Shown: piece by piece, positions 8,165 to 16,533 of the stretch
Layout: each line of letters begins with the position of its first letter
Numbering within the stretch: position 1 is the first letter of the stretch
Assembly (NCBI GenBank): GCA_044226195.1
Contig: JBGAHO010000001.1
Location: 180,220-244,219, forward strand
Length of the DNA: 64,000 nucleotides
DNA from: RPQJ01 sp044226195
Lineage (GTDB): Bacteria > Pseudomonadota > Gammaproteobacteria > Steroidobacterales > Steroidobacteraceae
Direction: 5' to 3'
The notes under the pieces: model-generated
What the model saw: the letters and a program-made list of their open reading frames with translations, nothing else
Told to the model about the DNA's origin: nothing
Database searches by the model: none
Made by a program: the position numbers and the translations under genes

Positions 8165-10620
8165 CAGGCCCTCAGGTCGGCATTCGACGGATCGTAGGAG
8201 TCCACCAGCACCGTCGCCTTCCGGCGCTCGCCGAGCACCTCGATCTCGAGTTCGGTGCCGACCGCAGAATAGCCCGGCTTCACGTAGCCGATCACGAGGC
8301 TCTTCTTGAGGCAGTGGCCGTAGTACCCCGACGTGGCGCGGCCGATCATCTGGCCGGACTTGTCGAACAGCGGCTCGTTGCCGAGCGGATCCGCGTCCGT
8401 CACGCCGTGCACCTCGATGGTCACGAAATCGTGCGGCACGCCGGCGGCCAGTTGCTTCTCGAGCGCCTCGCGCCCGAAGAACGGCCCCTTGTCCATGCGC
8501 ACGAAACGCTTGAGGCCCGCCTCGAACGGCGTGTAGTCGCGCGTGAGGTCGCTGCCCCACATGCGATACGACTTCTCCATGCGCAGCGATTCCATCGCGC
8601 GCATGCCCGCCATGCCGATGCCGTACTCGGCGCCGGCCGCGAAGATCTGCTCGAACAACCCGTTCGCGTACTCGATCGGGAAGTGCAGCTCCCAGCCGAG
8701 GGCGCCGACGAAGTTCACGCGCAACGCGTAGACGTCGGTGGCGAGGCCCGCTTCGATCACCTGGCCGGTGAGCCAGGGGAACGACGCATTGTCGAGCGGC
8801 GTGTCGGTCAGCTTGGCCATCACGTCGCGGGCACGCGGGCCCGCGATCACGAAGCAGCCGCGTGCGCCAGTGATGTTGCGCAGCGAGACCGAGCCGTCCT
8901 TCGGCAAGCGCTTCTGCAGGAAGTCGCTGTCGTAGCGCTCGGCGGCACCGGCACTGACGACGTAGAAGTTGCCCTCGCCGAGCTTGGTGATCGTAAACTC
9001 CGTGCGGATACCGCCGCGCTTCGTGAGCGCGTGGCACAGCGCGATGCGGCCGACCCTGGTCGGCACCTTGTTCGCGACGAGGCTGTCGAGCCACGCTTCG
9101 GCGCCCGGCCCCGTCACCTCGAACTTGGTGAACGGCGTCAGGTCGATCACGCCCACCTTCTCGCGCAGACGGCGACACTCGTTGCCGACGTGCTCGAAGT
9201 AGTTCGTGCGACGGAAGCTCCAGACATCCTTCGGCTCGACGCCCGCGGGCGCGAACCAGTTGGCGCGCTCCCAGCCGTACCGCTGGCCGAACACCGCCCC
9301 CATCTTCTTGAGCTTGTCGTACACCGGGCTCGTCTTCGCCGGGCGCGCGTCGGGGCGCTCCTCGTCCGGGTAATGGATCGTGAAGACGTCGCGATACGCT
9401 TCCTCGTTCTTGGCCACGAGGTAGCGCTTGCTGGTGTAGCCACCGAAGCGACGCGGGTCGACGGCCAGCATGTCGATGCCCGGCTCACCCTCGACGATCC
9501 ACTCCGCCAGCTGCCATCCGGAGCCGCCCGCGGCCGTGATGCCGAAGCTGTGTCCTTCGTTGATCCAGACGTTGCGCTTGCCCCAGGCCGGGCCGACCAG
9601 CGGACTGCCGTCCGGGGTGTACGAGATCGGACCGTTGACGATGTCCTTGATGCCGCAGCGCTCGAGACCCGGCACGCGACGCTGGGCCGCCTCGACGTGC
9701 GGCAGCAGGCGCTCGAGCTCACCCGGAAAGAGGTCCTTGCCGAACCAGCCCGGCACGCCGTCGGCGAAGCGCGCGGGCGCACCGGCCTCGTACGGGCCGA
9801 GGATCCAGCCCATGCGTTCCTCGCGGAAGTAGTACGACTGGTCGGGCTCGCGCAGCACGGCCAGCTCGCGGCCGCCCGCCTGGCGATACGCCTTCAGCTC
9901 CGGCGATTCGTCGTAGACGATGTACTGGTGTTCGACCGGGATGGCCGGCACGTTGAGGCCGAACATGCGGCCCGTCTGGCGCGCGTAGTTGCCGGTGGCG
10001 CAGACCACGTGCTCGCAGGTGATCTCGCCCTTGTTGGTCTGGAGCGTCCATTCGCCACTCGGCAGCTGCACTGCTCCGGTGACTTCGGTCTGCTCGTTGA
10101 TTTCGGCGCCCGCGGAACGCGCTGCCTTGCGCAGCGCCATGGTGAGGTCGGCCGGCGCGATGTGGCCGTCGTCCGGGTGATACAGCGCGCCGATGACGGC
10201 TGGCGTGTCGCCATGGCCGCCGAGGTCGACGAGCGGCCACAGTTCCTTCACTTCCTGCGGACTGATGACGTGGAACGGCACGCCGATGGTGTTGGCCGTG
10301 CCGCAGTACTTGAGGTACTCGTCCATGCGGTCGCGGCAGGTCGCGAGCCGCAGGTTGCCGGTCACGTGGAAACTGACGTCCTGGCCAGTCTCCGCCGGCA
10401 GCTTCTTGTAGAGGTCGACCGAGTACTTGTGGAGCTGGCCGACCGTGTAGCTCATGTTGAAGAGCGGCAGCAGGCCGGCCGCGTGCCAGGTCGAGCCAGC
10501 CGTCAGTTCGGTGCGCTCGAGCAGCACCACGTCCGACCAGCCTTTCTTCGTCAGGTGATAGAGCGTGCTGACGCCGACCACGCCACCGCCGATGACCACG
10601 ACCCGCGCATGCGACTTCAT
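8164..10620 (-). CDS. Dimethylglycine dehydrogenase-type FAD-GcvT fusion enzyme (first gene of dmg-sox operon)
   Basis: The product is 818 residues. It begins MKSHARVVVIGGGVVGVSTLYHL (FAD Rossmann fold) followed by ELTAGSTWHAAGLLPLFNMSY, very close to the block around the flavinylated histidine of DMGDH. The C-terminal GcvT half contains FTKFEVTGPGAEAWLD, FVGALGWELHFP and RMDKGPFFGREA. It heads an operon with soxBDAG (1-base overlap with soxB), so dimethylglycine to sarcosine to glycine is the natural reading: this enzyme makes sarcosine and the next four genes oxidise it. Both steps yield methylene-THF. A predicted activator site and -10 element lie 70-130 bases upstream. It is the best candidate for the true dimethylglycine dehydrogenase among the four paralogues. 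Confidence 0.9.
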   Translation of the reverse strand: MKSHARVVVIGGGVVGVSTLYHLTKKGWSDVVLLERTELTAGSTWHAAGLLPLFNMSYTVGQLHKYSVDLYKKLPAETGQDVSFHVTGNLRLATCRDRMDEYLKYCGTANTIGVPFHVISPQEVKELWPLVDLGGHGDTPAVIGALYHPDDGHIAPADLTMALRKAARSAGAEINEQTEVTGAVQLPSGEWTLQTNKGEITCEHVVCATGNYARQTGRMFGLNVPAIPVEHQYIVYDESPELKAYRQAGGRELAVLREPDQSYYFREERMGWILGPYEAGAPARFADGVPGWFGKDLFPGELERLLPHVEAAQRRVPGLERCGIKDIVNGPISYTPDGSPLVGPAWGKRNVWINEGHSFGITAAGGSGWQLAEWIVEGEPGIDMLAVDPRRFGGYTSKRYLVAKNEEAYRDVFTIHYPDEERPDARPAKTSPVYDKLKKMGAVFGQRYGWERANWFAPAGVEPKDVWSFRRTNYFEHVGNECRRLREKVGVIDLTPFTKFEVTGPGAEAWLDSLVANKVPTRVGRIALCHALTKRGGIRTEFTITKLGEGNFYVVSAGAAERYDSDFLQKRLPKDGSVSLRNITGARGCFVIAGPRARDVMAKLTDTPLDNASFPWLTGQVIEAGLATDVYALRVNFVGALGWELHFPIEYANGLFEQIFAAGAEYGIGMAGMRAMESLRMEKSYRMWGSDLTRDYTPFEAGLKRFVRMDKGPFFGREALEKQLAAGVPHDFVTIEVHGVTDADPLGNEPLFDKSGQMIGRATSGYYGHCLKKSLVIGYVKPGYSAVGTELEIEVLGERRKATVLVDSYDPSNADLRA

Positions 10621-10689
10621 CCTGCAGACCTCCCCGCTCGGCCGGGAATTCCGGCCTGACCCCTGACGGCTGTTCGAATCATCGTCGGG

Positions 10690-10752
10690 AGTTTAGCAAC
10701 GGTCGGGACCTCGACCACTCAGATTGCGACAGACGCTTACGCAAATGCGTCA
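10690..10752 (-). promoter_or_regulatory. Predicted activator operator and promoter of the dmg-sox operon
   Basis: Reading toward the dmg gene, TGACGC (10752-10747) is followed exactly 21 bp later by TGTCGC (10731-10726). After 30 nt comes a -10-like TAAACT (10695-10690). No good -35 hexamer stands 17 nt before it, as expected of an activator-dependent promoter. The 21-bp step is two helical turns, typical of AraC-family direct repeats. The same arrangement is found at 26362 and 34381. The site lies between this operon and the divergent AraC-type regulator gene, which is the obvious candidate protein to bind it. The 14-mer TTGCGACAGACGCT here is identical at 34353. Confidence 0.6.
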
Positions 10753-10803
10753 GCGCTGCGTATACTTTTCTGGACCTCGTCCGAGCCGCCCGGAGGCGTG
10801 CGC

Positions 10804-11778
10804 GTGAAGCCGGCCGACCCGCATCGCAAGACCCGATACGCGTTCCTGACGCTGCCCGATTACTCGATGATCGCGGTGACCAACGCGGTCGAGCCCTTGC
10901 GCATGGCCAATCGCGTGTCGGGACACCCGGTGTACGAATGGTTCATCGCGACCCTCGATGGCCGACCGGTTCCGGCCAGCAACGGCCTGACGCTCACCCC
11001 GACCGCGCGCCTGGCCGACCTCGAAGCGATCGACCTCGTGTTCGTCTGCGGCGGCGTGAACGTGCGCGAGGCGGTGACCCCCACCCTCCTGACGACACTG
11101 CGGCGCATGGCGGCCAAGCAGCAGCCGATCGGCGCGCTCTGCACGGGCGGGTATGCGTTGGCCCAGGCCGGCCTGCTCGACGGCTATCGCGCCACGATCC
11201 ACTGGGAAAACCTGTCGGCGCTGCGCGAGCAGTTCCCGCGCGTTCTGATCTCTGACCACCTGTTCTCGATCGACCGCAATCGCTACACCTGCTCGGGCGG
11301 CGTGGCGCCCCTCGAGCTGATGCTGAACCTCATCGAGGAAAAGCTGGGCCCGGGCGTGTCGCGCCGCGTTTCGGAGCAGTTCATCGTGGACCGCATTCGC
11401 GACAGCACGGACCGCCAGTACGTGCCGCTGCGGGCCCAGGTCGGCCCGGTGCACCGCAGCGTGCTCGCGGTGGCCTCGCTGATGGAGGCGAACATCGAGA
11501 ACCCGCTGCCGCTCGAGGAGATCGCGCGGCAGTCGGGCCTGTCACGACGGCAGATCGAGCGGCTGTTCAAGCGCCACGTGCACTGCGTGCCGAAGCGCTA
11601 TTACCTCGAACTGCGGCTCAAGCGGGCGCGCGAACTGCTGCTGCAGACCTCGATGCCGATCATGGCGATCAGCACGGCGTGCGGCTTCCAGTCGCCGCCG
11701 CACTTCTCGAAGTGTTACCGCAGCCACTTCGGGCGGCCGCCCACGGCGGAGCGGCAGCCCGGTCGCGCATTGCCCTAG
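10804..11778 (+). CDS. GATase1-like / AraC-family transcriptional regulator (GbdR/CdhR type)
   Basis: The product has two domains. The first is a DJ-1/PfpI-like domain (about residues 8-190) with the elbow motif GALCTGGYALAQAGLLDG. The second is a C-terminal AraC helix-turn-helix (about 215-320; IARQSGLSRRQIERLFKRH and ISTACGFQSPPHFSKCYRSHFG). This architecture is shared by GbdR and CdhR, activators of glycine betaine and carnitine catabolism in Pseudomonas. The GTG at 10804 is chosen over the GTG at 10798 because GGAGG at 10792-10796 is then 7 bases away instead of 1. It is divergent from the dmg-sox operon across a 183-bp region holding the predicted operator. The likely ligand is a methylated amine, but the sequence does not say which. 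Confidence 0.85.
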   Translation: MKPADPHRKTRYAFLTLPDYSMIAVTNAVEPLRMANRVSGHPVYEWFIATLDGRPVPASNGLTLTPTARLADLEAIDLVFVCGGVNVREAVTPTLLTTLRRMAAKQQPIGALCTGGYALAQAGLLDGYRATIHWENLSALREQFPRVLISDHLFSIDRNRYTCSGGVAPLELMLNLIEEKLGPGVSRRVSEQFIVDRIRDSTDRQYVPLRAQVGPVHRSVLAVASLMEANIENPLPLEEIARQSGLSRRQIERLFKRHVHCVPKRYYLELRLKRARELLLQTSMPIMAISTACGFQSPPHFSKCYRSHFGRPPTAERQPGRALP

Positions 11779-12293
11779 TTGCAGTCGCGCTGGACGCGCG
11801 GCGTGCCGTCCGAGTCATACACCACGGTGTCGCGGCATCCGGACGGCGGGCCTGCGGGCACCGACGAATTCTGCTTGGCCTGCTCCTGCTTCTGGACTGC
11901 CGTGCCGATCACCGCGCCGACGATCAGGCCGCCAATGGCCCACAGCGCGTCGTCGTTGTCGCTGCCGTGGTGATGGCCACCGCCGTGGTAGTACGGCGCC
12001 GGGGCATGGCCGTAGTACGGGCGCGCCGGGTAGTAGCGCACGGGCGGGTAATAGCGGGGATAGGCGTGCGGCGGCCGATAGACAGGGCCGTGCGGCGGCC
12101 CGTAATGGTGTTCATCGCGACCACCGTAGTGATGATCGTCGCGGTCACCGCCGCCGTGGTTCCAGTCACCACCGTGGTAGGCGGGCGAGCCATGGTTTCC
12201 GCCCGGGGGTCGCGGCGGCGGACCTCCGTCGGCCTGAGACACGGTCGGCAGTACCATGGCGATGCTCATGGCGGCGACCAGCAACTTCCTCAT
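11775..12293 (-). CDS. Exported Gly/His/Tyr-rich protein with glycine-zipper segment
   Basis: The product is 172 residues. It has a clear signal peptide (MRKLLVAAMSIAMVLPTVSQA, cut near residue 21), a low-complexity middle rich in H, Y, G, P and D (residues 22-115), and a hydrophobic glycine-spaced segment ALWAIGGLIVGAVIGTAVQ near 117-135. The tail, GCRDTVVYDSDGTPRVQRDCN, has two cysteines that could form a disulphide. It resembles small periplasmic or outer-membrane glycine-zipper proteins. The His-rich middle might bind metal, but nothing shows that. Its stop overlaps the stop of the regulator by 4 bases, so the two genes converge. An AT-rich patch at about 12430-12450 upstream may contain its promoter. 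No link to amine metabolism is visible. Confidence 0.75.
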   Translation of the reverse strand: MRKLLVAAMSIAMVLPTVSQADGGPPPRPPGGNHGSPAYHGGDWNHGGGDRDDHHYGGRDEHHYGPPHGPVYRPPHAYPRYYPPVRYYPARPYYGHAPAPYYHGGGHHHGSDNDDALWAIGGLIVGAVIGTAVQKQEQAKQNSSVPAGPPSGCRDTVVYDSDGTPRVQRDCN

Positions 12294-12502
12294 GCGCTTG
12301 CTCCTCGGTGGTGCGGCTCGGTCACATGGCGACCGGGTGACCGCTCACGGCAGGACAACGCGCCCCGCCGACGGGCGTTGACACGACCCGGACGCGCACG
12401 GAGAAAGCCTCGAGAAAGCGCGCATAACTCGCTAAAATTAAATATAAAATCTTCCCCTTCGGCGCGCACCCAGCCCCTTCGCGCCCCGGTTGGGAGTCTG
12501 CC

Positions 12503-14908
12503 TCAGGCGCGCATCCGTGCGCCCTTCGGATCGTACAGCGCATCGGCCGAACGCACGGCCGGACGACGCTCGCCGAGCAGTTCGACCGCGAAGCCACGCG
12601 TCTCGCCCGCAACCGCGCTGTCGACGTAGCCGAGCGCGATCGACTGGCCGACGCAGTGGCCGTAACCGCCCGACGTGACCCAGCCGACGACCTGGTCGCC
12701 GTGCCAGATCGGCTCGTCGCCGATGGCATCCGCGTCGCGGGCGTCGATCGCGAGCGTGACCAACTTGCGCCCGCCGCCCGAGGCCTTCTCCGCCGCCGCC
12801 TTGCCGATGAAGTCCGGCTTGTCGAGGTGGATGAAGCGGCCGAGGCCCGCCTCGTAGGGCCCGTAGATCGGGCGGAACTCGCGCGCCCAGTTGCCGAAGC
12901 TCTTCTCGAGACGCAGCGAATTGAGTGCCCGGCCGCCGAAGTTGCGCAGCCCGAAGGGCTTGCCCGCCTCGTGCAGCAGGTCGTAGAGCGCGCGCAGGTA
13001 TTCGGACGTCACCCAGATCTCGTAGCCCATCTCGCCCGTGAACGAGACGCGCCCGACCAGCGCCGGGATGTGGCCGACGTCCATCTTCGCGAACGACATG
13101 AACGGGAACACGGCCGTCGACAAATCCTGGTCAACGAGCTTCTGCAGAACGTCGCGCGACTGCGGGCCTGCCACCGACAGGCCCAGCCACTCCATCGCGC
13201 ACGGACGCACACTGACGCCGCTCGGCGGCAGGTGACGCTCGAACCAGCGCATGTAGAAGGATTCGGCGGCATAGGTGCCGACGACGAAGAAGCGCTCCTC
13301 GGCCACGCGGCACAGCGTGAAGTCGCCGATCAGCCGGCCGCGCTCGTTGAGCATCGGCGAGAGCGCGATGCGGCCGACGGCCGGCACCTTGCAGGCCATG
13401 AGGTATCCGAGCCATTGCGCCGACTGCGGGCCCGTGATCTCGAACTTGCCGTAGTTGGAGATCTCGATGAGGCCGCAGCGCTCGCGCACCGCGCGGCATT
13501 CCTCGCCGACGTGCGGATGCGCGTTCGAGCGGCGGAACGTCGCGTCCTCCTTCGCGGGCGTGCCCTTCGGCGCGAACCACAGCGGATGCTCGAGCGTGCA
13601 GTAGTCGCCGAACACGGCGTTCTCGGCCTGCAATTTCTCGTAGATCGGCGTGGTGCGCAGCGGACGCGCGGCCTCGAGTTCCTCGTTCGGGAAGCGGATG
13701 CGGAAGCGGCGCGAATAGTTCTCGCGCACCTTGGCGTTCGTGTACGGACGCGTGGCCCAGTCGCCGTAGCGCGCGACGTCCATCGCCCAGATGTCGGCGC
13801 CCGGGTCGCCCTCCACCATCCAGTTCGCGAGCGAGAGGCCGACGCCGCCGCCCTGGCTGAAGCCCGCCATCACGCCGCAGGCGACCCAGTAATTCTTCAG
13901 GCCCTTGATCGGGCCGATGATCGGATTGCCGTCGGGCGCGAACGTGAACGGGCCGTTCACGACCTTGCGGATGCCGGCGCTCTCGAGCCGCGGGAAGTGC
14001 TCGAACGCGACACTCACGCTCGGTGCGATGCGCTCGAGGTCGTTCGGCAGCAGGTCCTGGCCGAAATCCCAGGGCGTCGTCTGCGGCGACCACGGCACGC
14101 CCGCGCGCTCGTAGGTGCCGAGCAGCAGGCCCTGGCGCTCCTGGCGCATGTAGACCTCGGCCTCGAAGTCGATGACGTGCAACTGCTCCTTCTGGCCCTT
14201 GAACTCGGGGAGGTCCTCGGTGATGAAGTACTGGTGCTCCATCGCGAGGATCGGCAGTTCGAGGCCGACGAAGCGGCCCACTTCACGCGCCCACAGCCCG
14301 CCCGCATTGACGACGTGCTCGGCGTGCACCGTGCCCTTCTCCGTCACCACGTCCCAGGTGCCGTCGGGGCGCGGCTTCGTGTCGAGCACGCGGTTCTGGC
14401 GCACGACCTCGGCGCCGGCCATCGTCGAGGCTTTCGCGTACGCGTGGGTGACGCCATACGGATCGACGTGGCCTTCAATCGGGTCGTACATCGCGCCGAG
14501 GAAATGCTTTTCCTCCAGCAGCGGATAGAGCTTCTTGGCTTCCGCCGGCGAGATCAGTTCGAGTTCCATGCCGAGGTAGCGGCCGCGCGCCTTGGCCATG
14601 CGCAGCCAGTCCACGCGCTCGGGCGTGCCGGCCAGCATCAGGCCACCCGTGATGTGCAGGCCGCACGACACGCCGGAGATCCTCTCGATCTCCTGGTACA
14701 GGTTGATCGTGTACTGCTGCAGCTTGGCGACGTTCGGATCGCCGTTGACCGTGTGCATGCCGCCCGCCGCATGCCAGGTGGATCCCGACGTGAGCTCGGC
14801 GCGCTCGATCAGCAGCACGTCCTTCCAGCCCGCCTTCGTCAGGTGATACAGCACGCTCGCGCCGACGACGCCGCCGCCGATCACCGCCACCTGCACATGG
14901 TTTCGCAT
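12503..14908 (-). CDS. FAD oxidoreductase-GcvT fusion enzyme, third complete paralogue
   Basis: The product is 801 residues with the same plan as the other fusions. It starts VQVAVIGGGVVGASVLYHLTKAG, followed by ELTSGSTWHAAGGMHTVNGDPN with the expected FAD-attachment histidine, and ends in a GcvT module (YGKFEITGPQSAQWLG, FTGEMGYEIWVT, HLDKPDFIGKAAAEK). The segment GGMHTVNGDPNVAKLQQYT after the histidine is the version found in many bacterial proteins annotated sarcosine or dimethylglycine dehydrogenase. It lies 65 bases downstream of an MttB-like gene, itself overlapping a LysR gene. The unit therefore pairs methyl transfer from a quaternary amine with oxidation of the tertiary product. The exact substrate is not determined. 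Confidence 0.88.
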   Translation of the reverse strand: MRNHVQVAVIGGGVVGASVLYHLTKAGWKDVLLIERAELTSGSTWHAAGGMHTVNGDPNVAKLQQYTINLYQEIERISGVSCGLHITGGLMLAGTPERVDWLRMAKARGRYLGMELELISPAEAKKLYPLLEEKHFLGAMYDPIEGHVDPYGVTHAYAKASTMAGAEVVRQNRVLDTKPRPDGTWDVVTEKGTVHAEHVVNAGGLWAREVGRFVGLELPILAMEHQYFITEDLPEFKGQKEQLHVIDFEAEVYMRQERQGLLLGTYERAGVPWSPQTTPWDFGQDLLPNDLERIAPSVSVAFEHFPRLESAGIRKVVNGPFTFAPDGNPIIGPIKGLKNYWVACGVMAGFSQGGGVGLSLANWMVEGDPGADIWAMDVARYGDWATRPYTNAKVRENYSRRFRIRFPNEELEAARPLRTTPIYEKLQAENAVFGDYCTLEHPLWFAPKGTPAKEDATFRRSNAHPHVGEECRAVRERCGLIEISNYGKFEITGPQSAQWLGYLMACKVPAVGRIALSPMLNERGRLIGDFTLCRVAEERFFVVGTYAAESFYMRWFERHLPPSGVSVRPCAMEWLGLSVAGPQSRDVLQKLVDQDLSTAVFPFMSFAKMDVGHIPALVGRVSFTGEMGYEIWVTSEYLRALYDLLHEAGKPFGLRNFGGRALNSLRLEKSFGNWAREFRPIYGPYEAGLGRFIHLDKPDFIGKAAAEKASGGGRKLVTLAIDARDADAIGDEPIWHGDQVVGWVTSGGYGHCVGQSIALGYVDSAVAGETRGFAVELLGERRPAVRSADALYDPKGARMRA

Positions 14909-14973
14909 ACTCGCTCCGCTCTCTCGTTCGCTGGATTCTGGTCGGGGGGCCGCGCCGGGGGCCGGCGTGCGGC

Positions 14974-16533
14974 TCAGGTCTGGGGAGGCGCGCCACCCGC
15001 TGCGGTGCGCCGCGCCACGAAGGCATCGAGCGCCTCGACGATGGCCGGGTCACGCGCCGGCGGCTGGAATCGGCCCAGCGTCTCCTGCCAGAGGGTCGCC
15101 GCACGATCGGTCGCGGTCCGCGCCCCGTCGAGTTCCCAGTTGCCGTAGTTCCGCCAGTCGGACAACAACGGCGAATAGAACGCCGTCCGGTAGCGCTCCA
15201 TCGTGTGCGCGCAGGCGAAGAAGTGGCCGCCGTAGCCGACCTCTGCGATGGCCTCGAGGGCGAGGTCGGCCTCGTCCGCGCCGACCGGCTGGAAGGTCTC
15301 GGCCATCATCTGCAGCATCTCGACGTCGATGATGAACTTCTCGTACGAGGTGGACAGCCCACCCTCGACCCAGCCGGCGGCATGCAGCATGAAGTTGGCG
15401 CCGCCCATCAGCGCACCCCACAGGCTCATCTGCGCCTCGTAGGCCGACTGCACGTCGGGCGCGTTCGAGGCCGTCGCGTTCGACGAGCGCCACGGCAGGC
15501 GGATGTGACGCGCGAGCTGGCCGGCGCCGAACGCCGCCTTGGCGTACTCCGGCGTGCCGAACGCGGGCGATCCCGACTTCATGTCGACGTTGGAGGTGAA
15601 GCTGCCATAGATGATCGGCGCGCCAGGCCGCACCATCTGCGCGAGCGTGATGCCGGCGAGCGCCTCGGCATGCGCGAGCGTCAGCGCCCCCGTGATGGTG
15701 ACCGGCGCCATCGCCCCGGCCAGCGTGAACGGCGTGATGATCAGCACCTGCCCCGCCGCCGCGAAGTCGATGATGCCCTCCGCCATCGGCACGTCGAGCT
15801 GCAGCGGCGAGTTGGTGTTGATGACGGTCCAGACCCGCGGCTCGCGACGGAACTCGTCCTCGCTGAGGCCATAGGCGAGCCGGATCAGCTCGCAGCCGTC
15901 GGCGATCTGCGCCGACCCGCGCGCGAACAGGAACGGGATCTTGTCGGACAGCAGCACCTGCGAGCGCATCATCTCGTAGTGCCGCAGGTGCACGGGCACG
16001 TCCTGCGGCTCGACCGAGCCGCCGAGCGTGTGCAGGACGTCGAAACTCTGCGACAGCTTCACGAAGTTGTGGAAGTCGGCCATGGTGCCGGCGCGCCGGC
16101 CGTGCACCGTGTCCATGGCGTTCGGCGGCCCGGAGGTGGGCGCGAAGCAGACGTGCCGCCCACCGATCGGAACGTCGAAGTCCCGCTGACGGGCACGGAA
16201 GGTGAACTCGCTGGGCGTCGTCGCGAGCGCCTGGGCGACTAGCGCGCGGTCGAGGCGCACAACCTGCGTCTCGTCGTCGACGCTGGCCCCGCCTGCTCGG
16301 TAACGCGCTCGGGCCGGTGCGGAAAGCACCTTCATGCCCTGCGTCTCCAGCAGGCGCAGCGCGGCGTCGTGCATGGCCGCCACGTGGTCGTCGGAGTAGA
16401 TGCGCAGCGGCTCGAACGGATTGACGATCTGTCGGTAGGCCCGCGAGCGCTCCACCGTGGGCGCGGCGGTCGCGGCGGCCACGGGACGGCGACGGCCCGG
16501 GCGGCGTGCCCCGCCGGTTTCAGCCTGGTTCAT
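14974..16533 (-). CDS. MttB-like (trimethylamine methyltransferase family) corrinoid methyltransferase, paralogue 1
   Basis: The product is 519 residues of the MttB/COG5598 family, which transfers a methyl group from a quaternary or tertiary amine to a corrinoid protein. Recognisable blocks are ITPFTLAGAMAPVTITGALTLAHAEALAG, IIYGSFTSNVDMKSGSPAFGTPE, LMGGANFMLHAAGWVEGGLSTSYEKFIIDVEMLQMM and GGHFFACAHTMERY. The frame has no internal TAG, so it is a non-pyrrolysine member like MtgB of Desulfitobacterium (glycine betaine). The first 30 residues are basic and Pro/Ala-rich. It is much closer to the paralogue at 46857 than to the one at 32705. The start overlaps the LysR stop as ATGA. No corrinoid protein is adjacent, so it presumably uses the one encoded at 26490. 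Confidence 0.88.
   Translation of the reverse strand: MNQAETGGARRPGRRRPVAAATAAPTVERSRAYRQIVNPFEPLRIYSDDHVAAMHDAALRLLETQGMKVLSAPARARYRAGGASVDDETQVVRLDRALVAQALATTPSEFTFRARQRDFDVPIGGRHVCFAPTSGPPNAMDTVHGRRAGTMADFHNFVKLSQSFDVLHTLGGSVEPQDVPVHLRHYEMMRSQVLLSDKIPFLFARGSAQIADGCELIRLAYGLSEDEFRREPRVWTVINTNSPLQLDVPMAEGIIDFAAAGQVLIITPFTLAGAMAPVTITGALTLAHAEALAGITLAQMVRPGAPIIYGSFTSNVDMKSGSPAFGTPEYAKAAFGAGQLARHIRLPWRSSNATASNAPDVQSAYEAQMSLWGALMGGANFMLHAAGWVEGGLSTSYEKFIIDVEMLQMMAETFQPVGADEADLALEAIAEVGYGGHFFACAHTMERYRTAFYSPLLSDWRNYGNWELDGARTATDRAATLWQETLGRFQPPARDPAIVEALDAFVARRTAAGGAPPQT

Noticed and set aside
8314..10659. 781-codon open frame on the + strand opposite the dmg gene
   Set aside because: It is an antisense shadow produced by high GC third positions. 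Its translation is low-complexity Arg/Ala/Val/Asp-rich with no family blocks, while the - strand gives a complete DMGDH-type enzyme.
12427..12452. AT-rich patch as a full -35/-10 promoter for the Gly/His/Tyr-rich protein
   Set aside because: The patch stands out from the GC background, but I could not place a -35/-10 pair with proper spacing, so it is mentioned only in the gene entry.
12656..15148. 830-codon open frame on the + strand opposite the third FAD-GcvT gene
   Set aside because: It is the same kind of antisense shadow. It crosses a real gene boundary and shows no recognisable domain.
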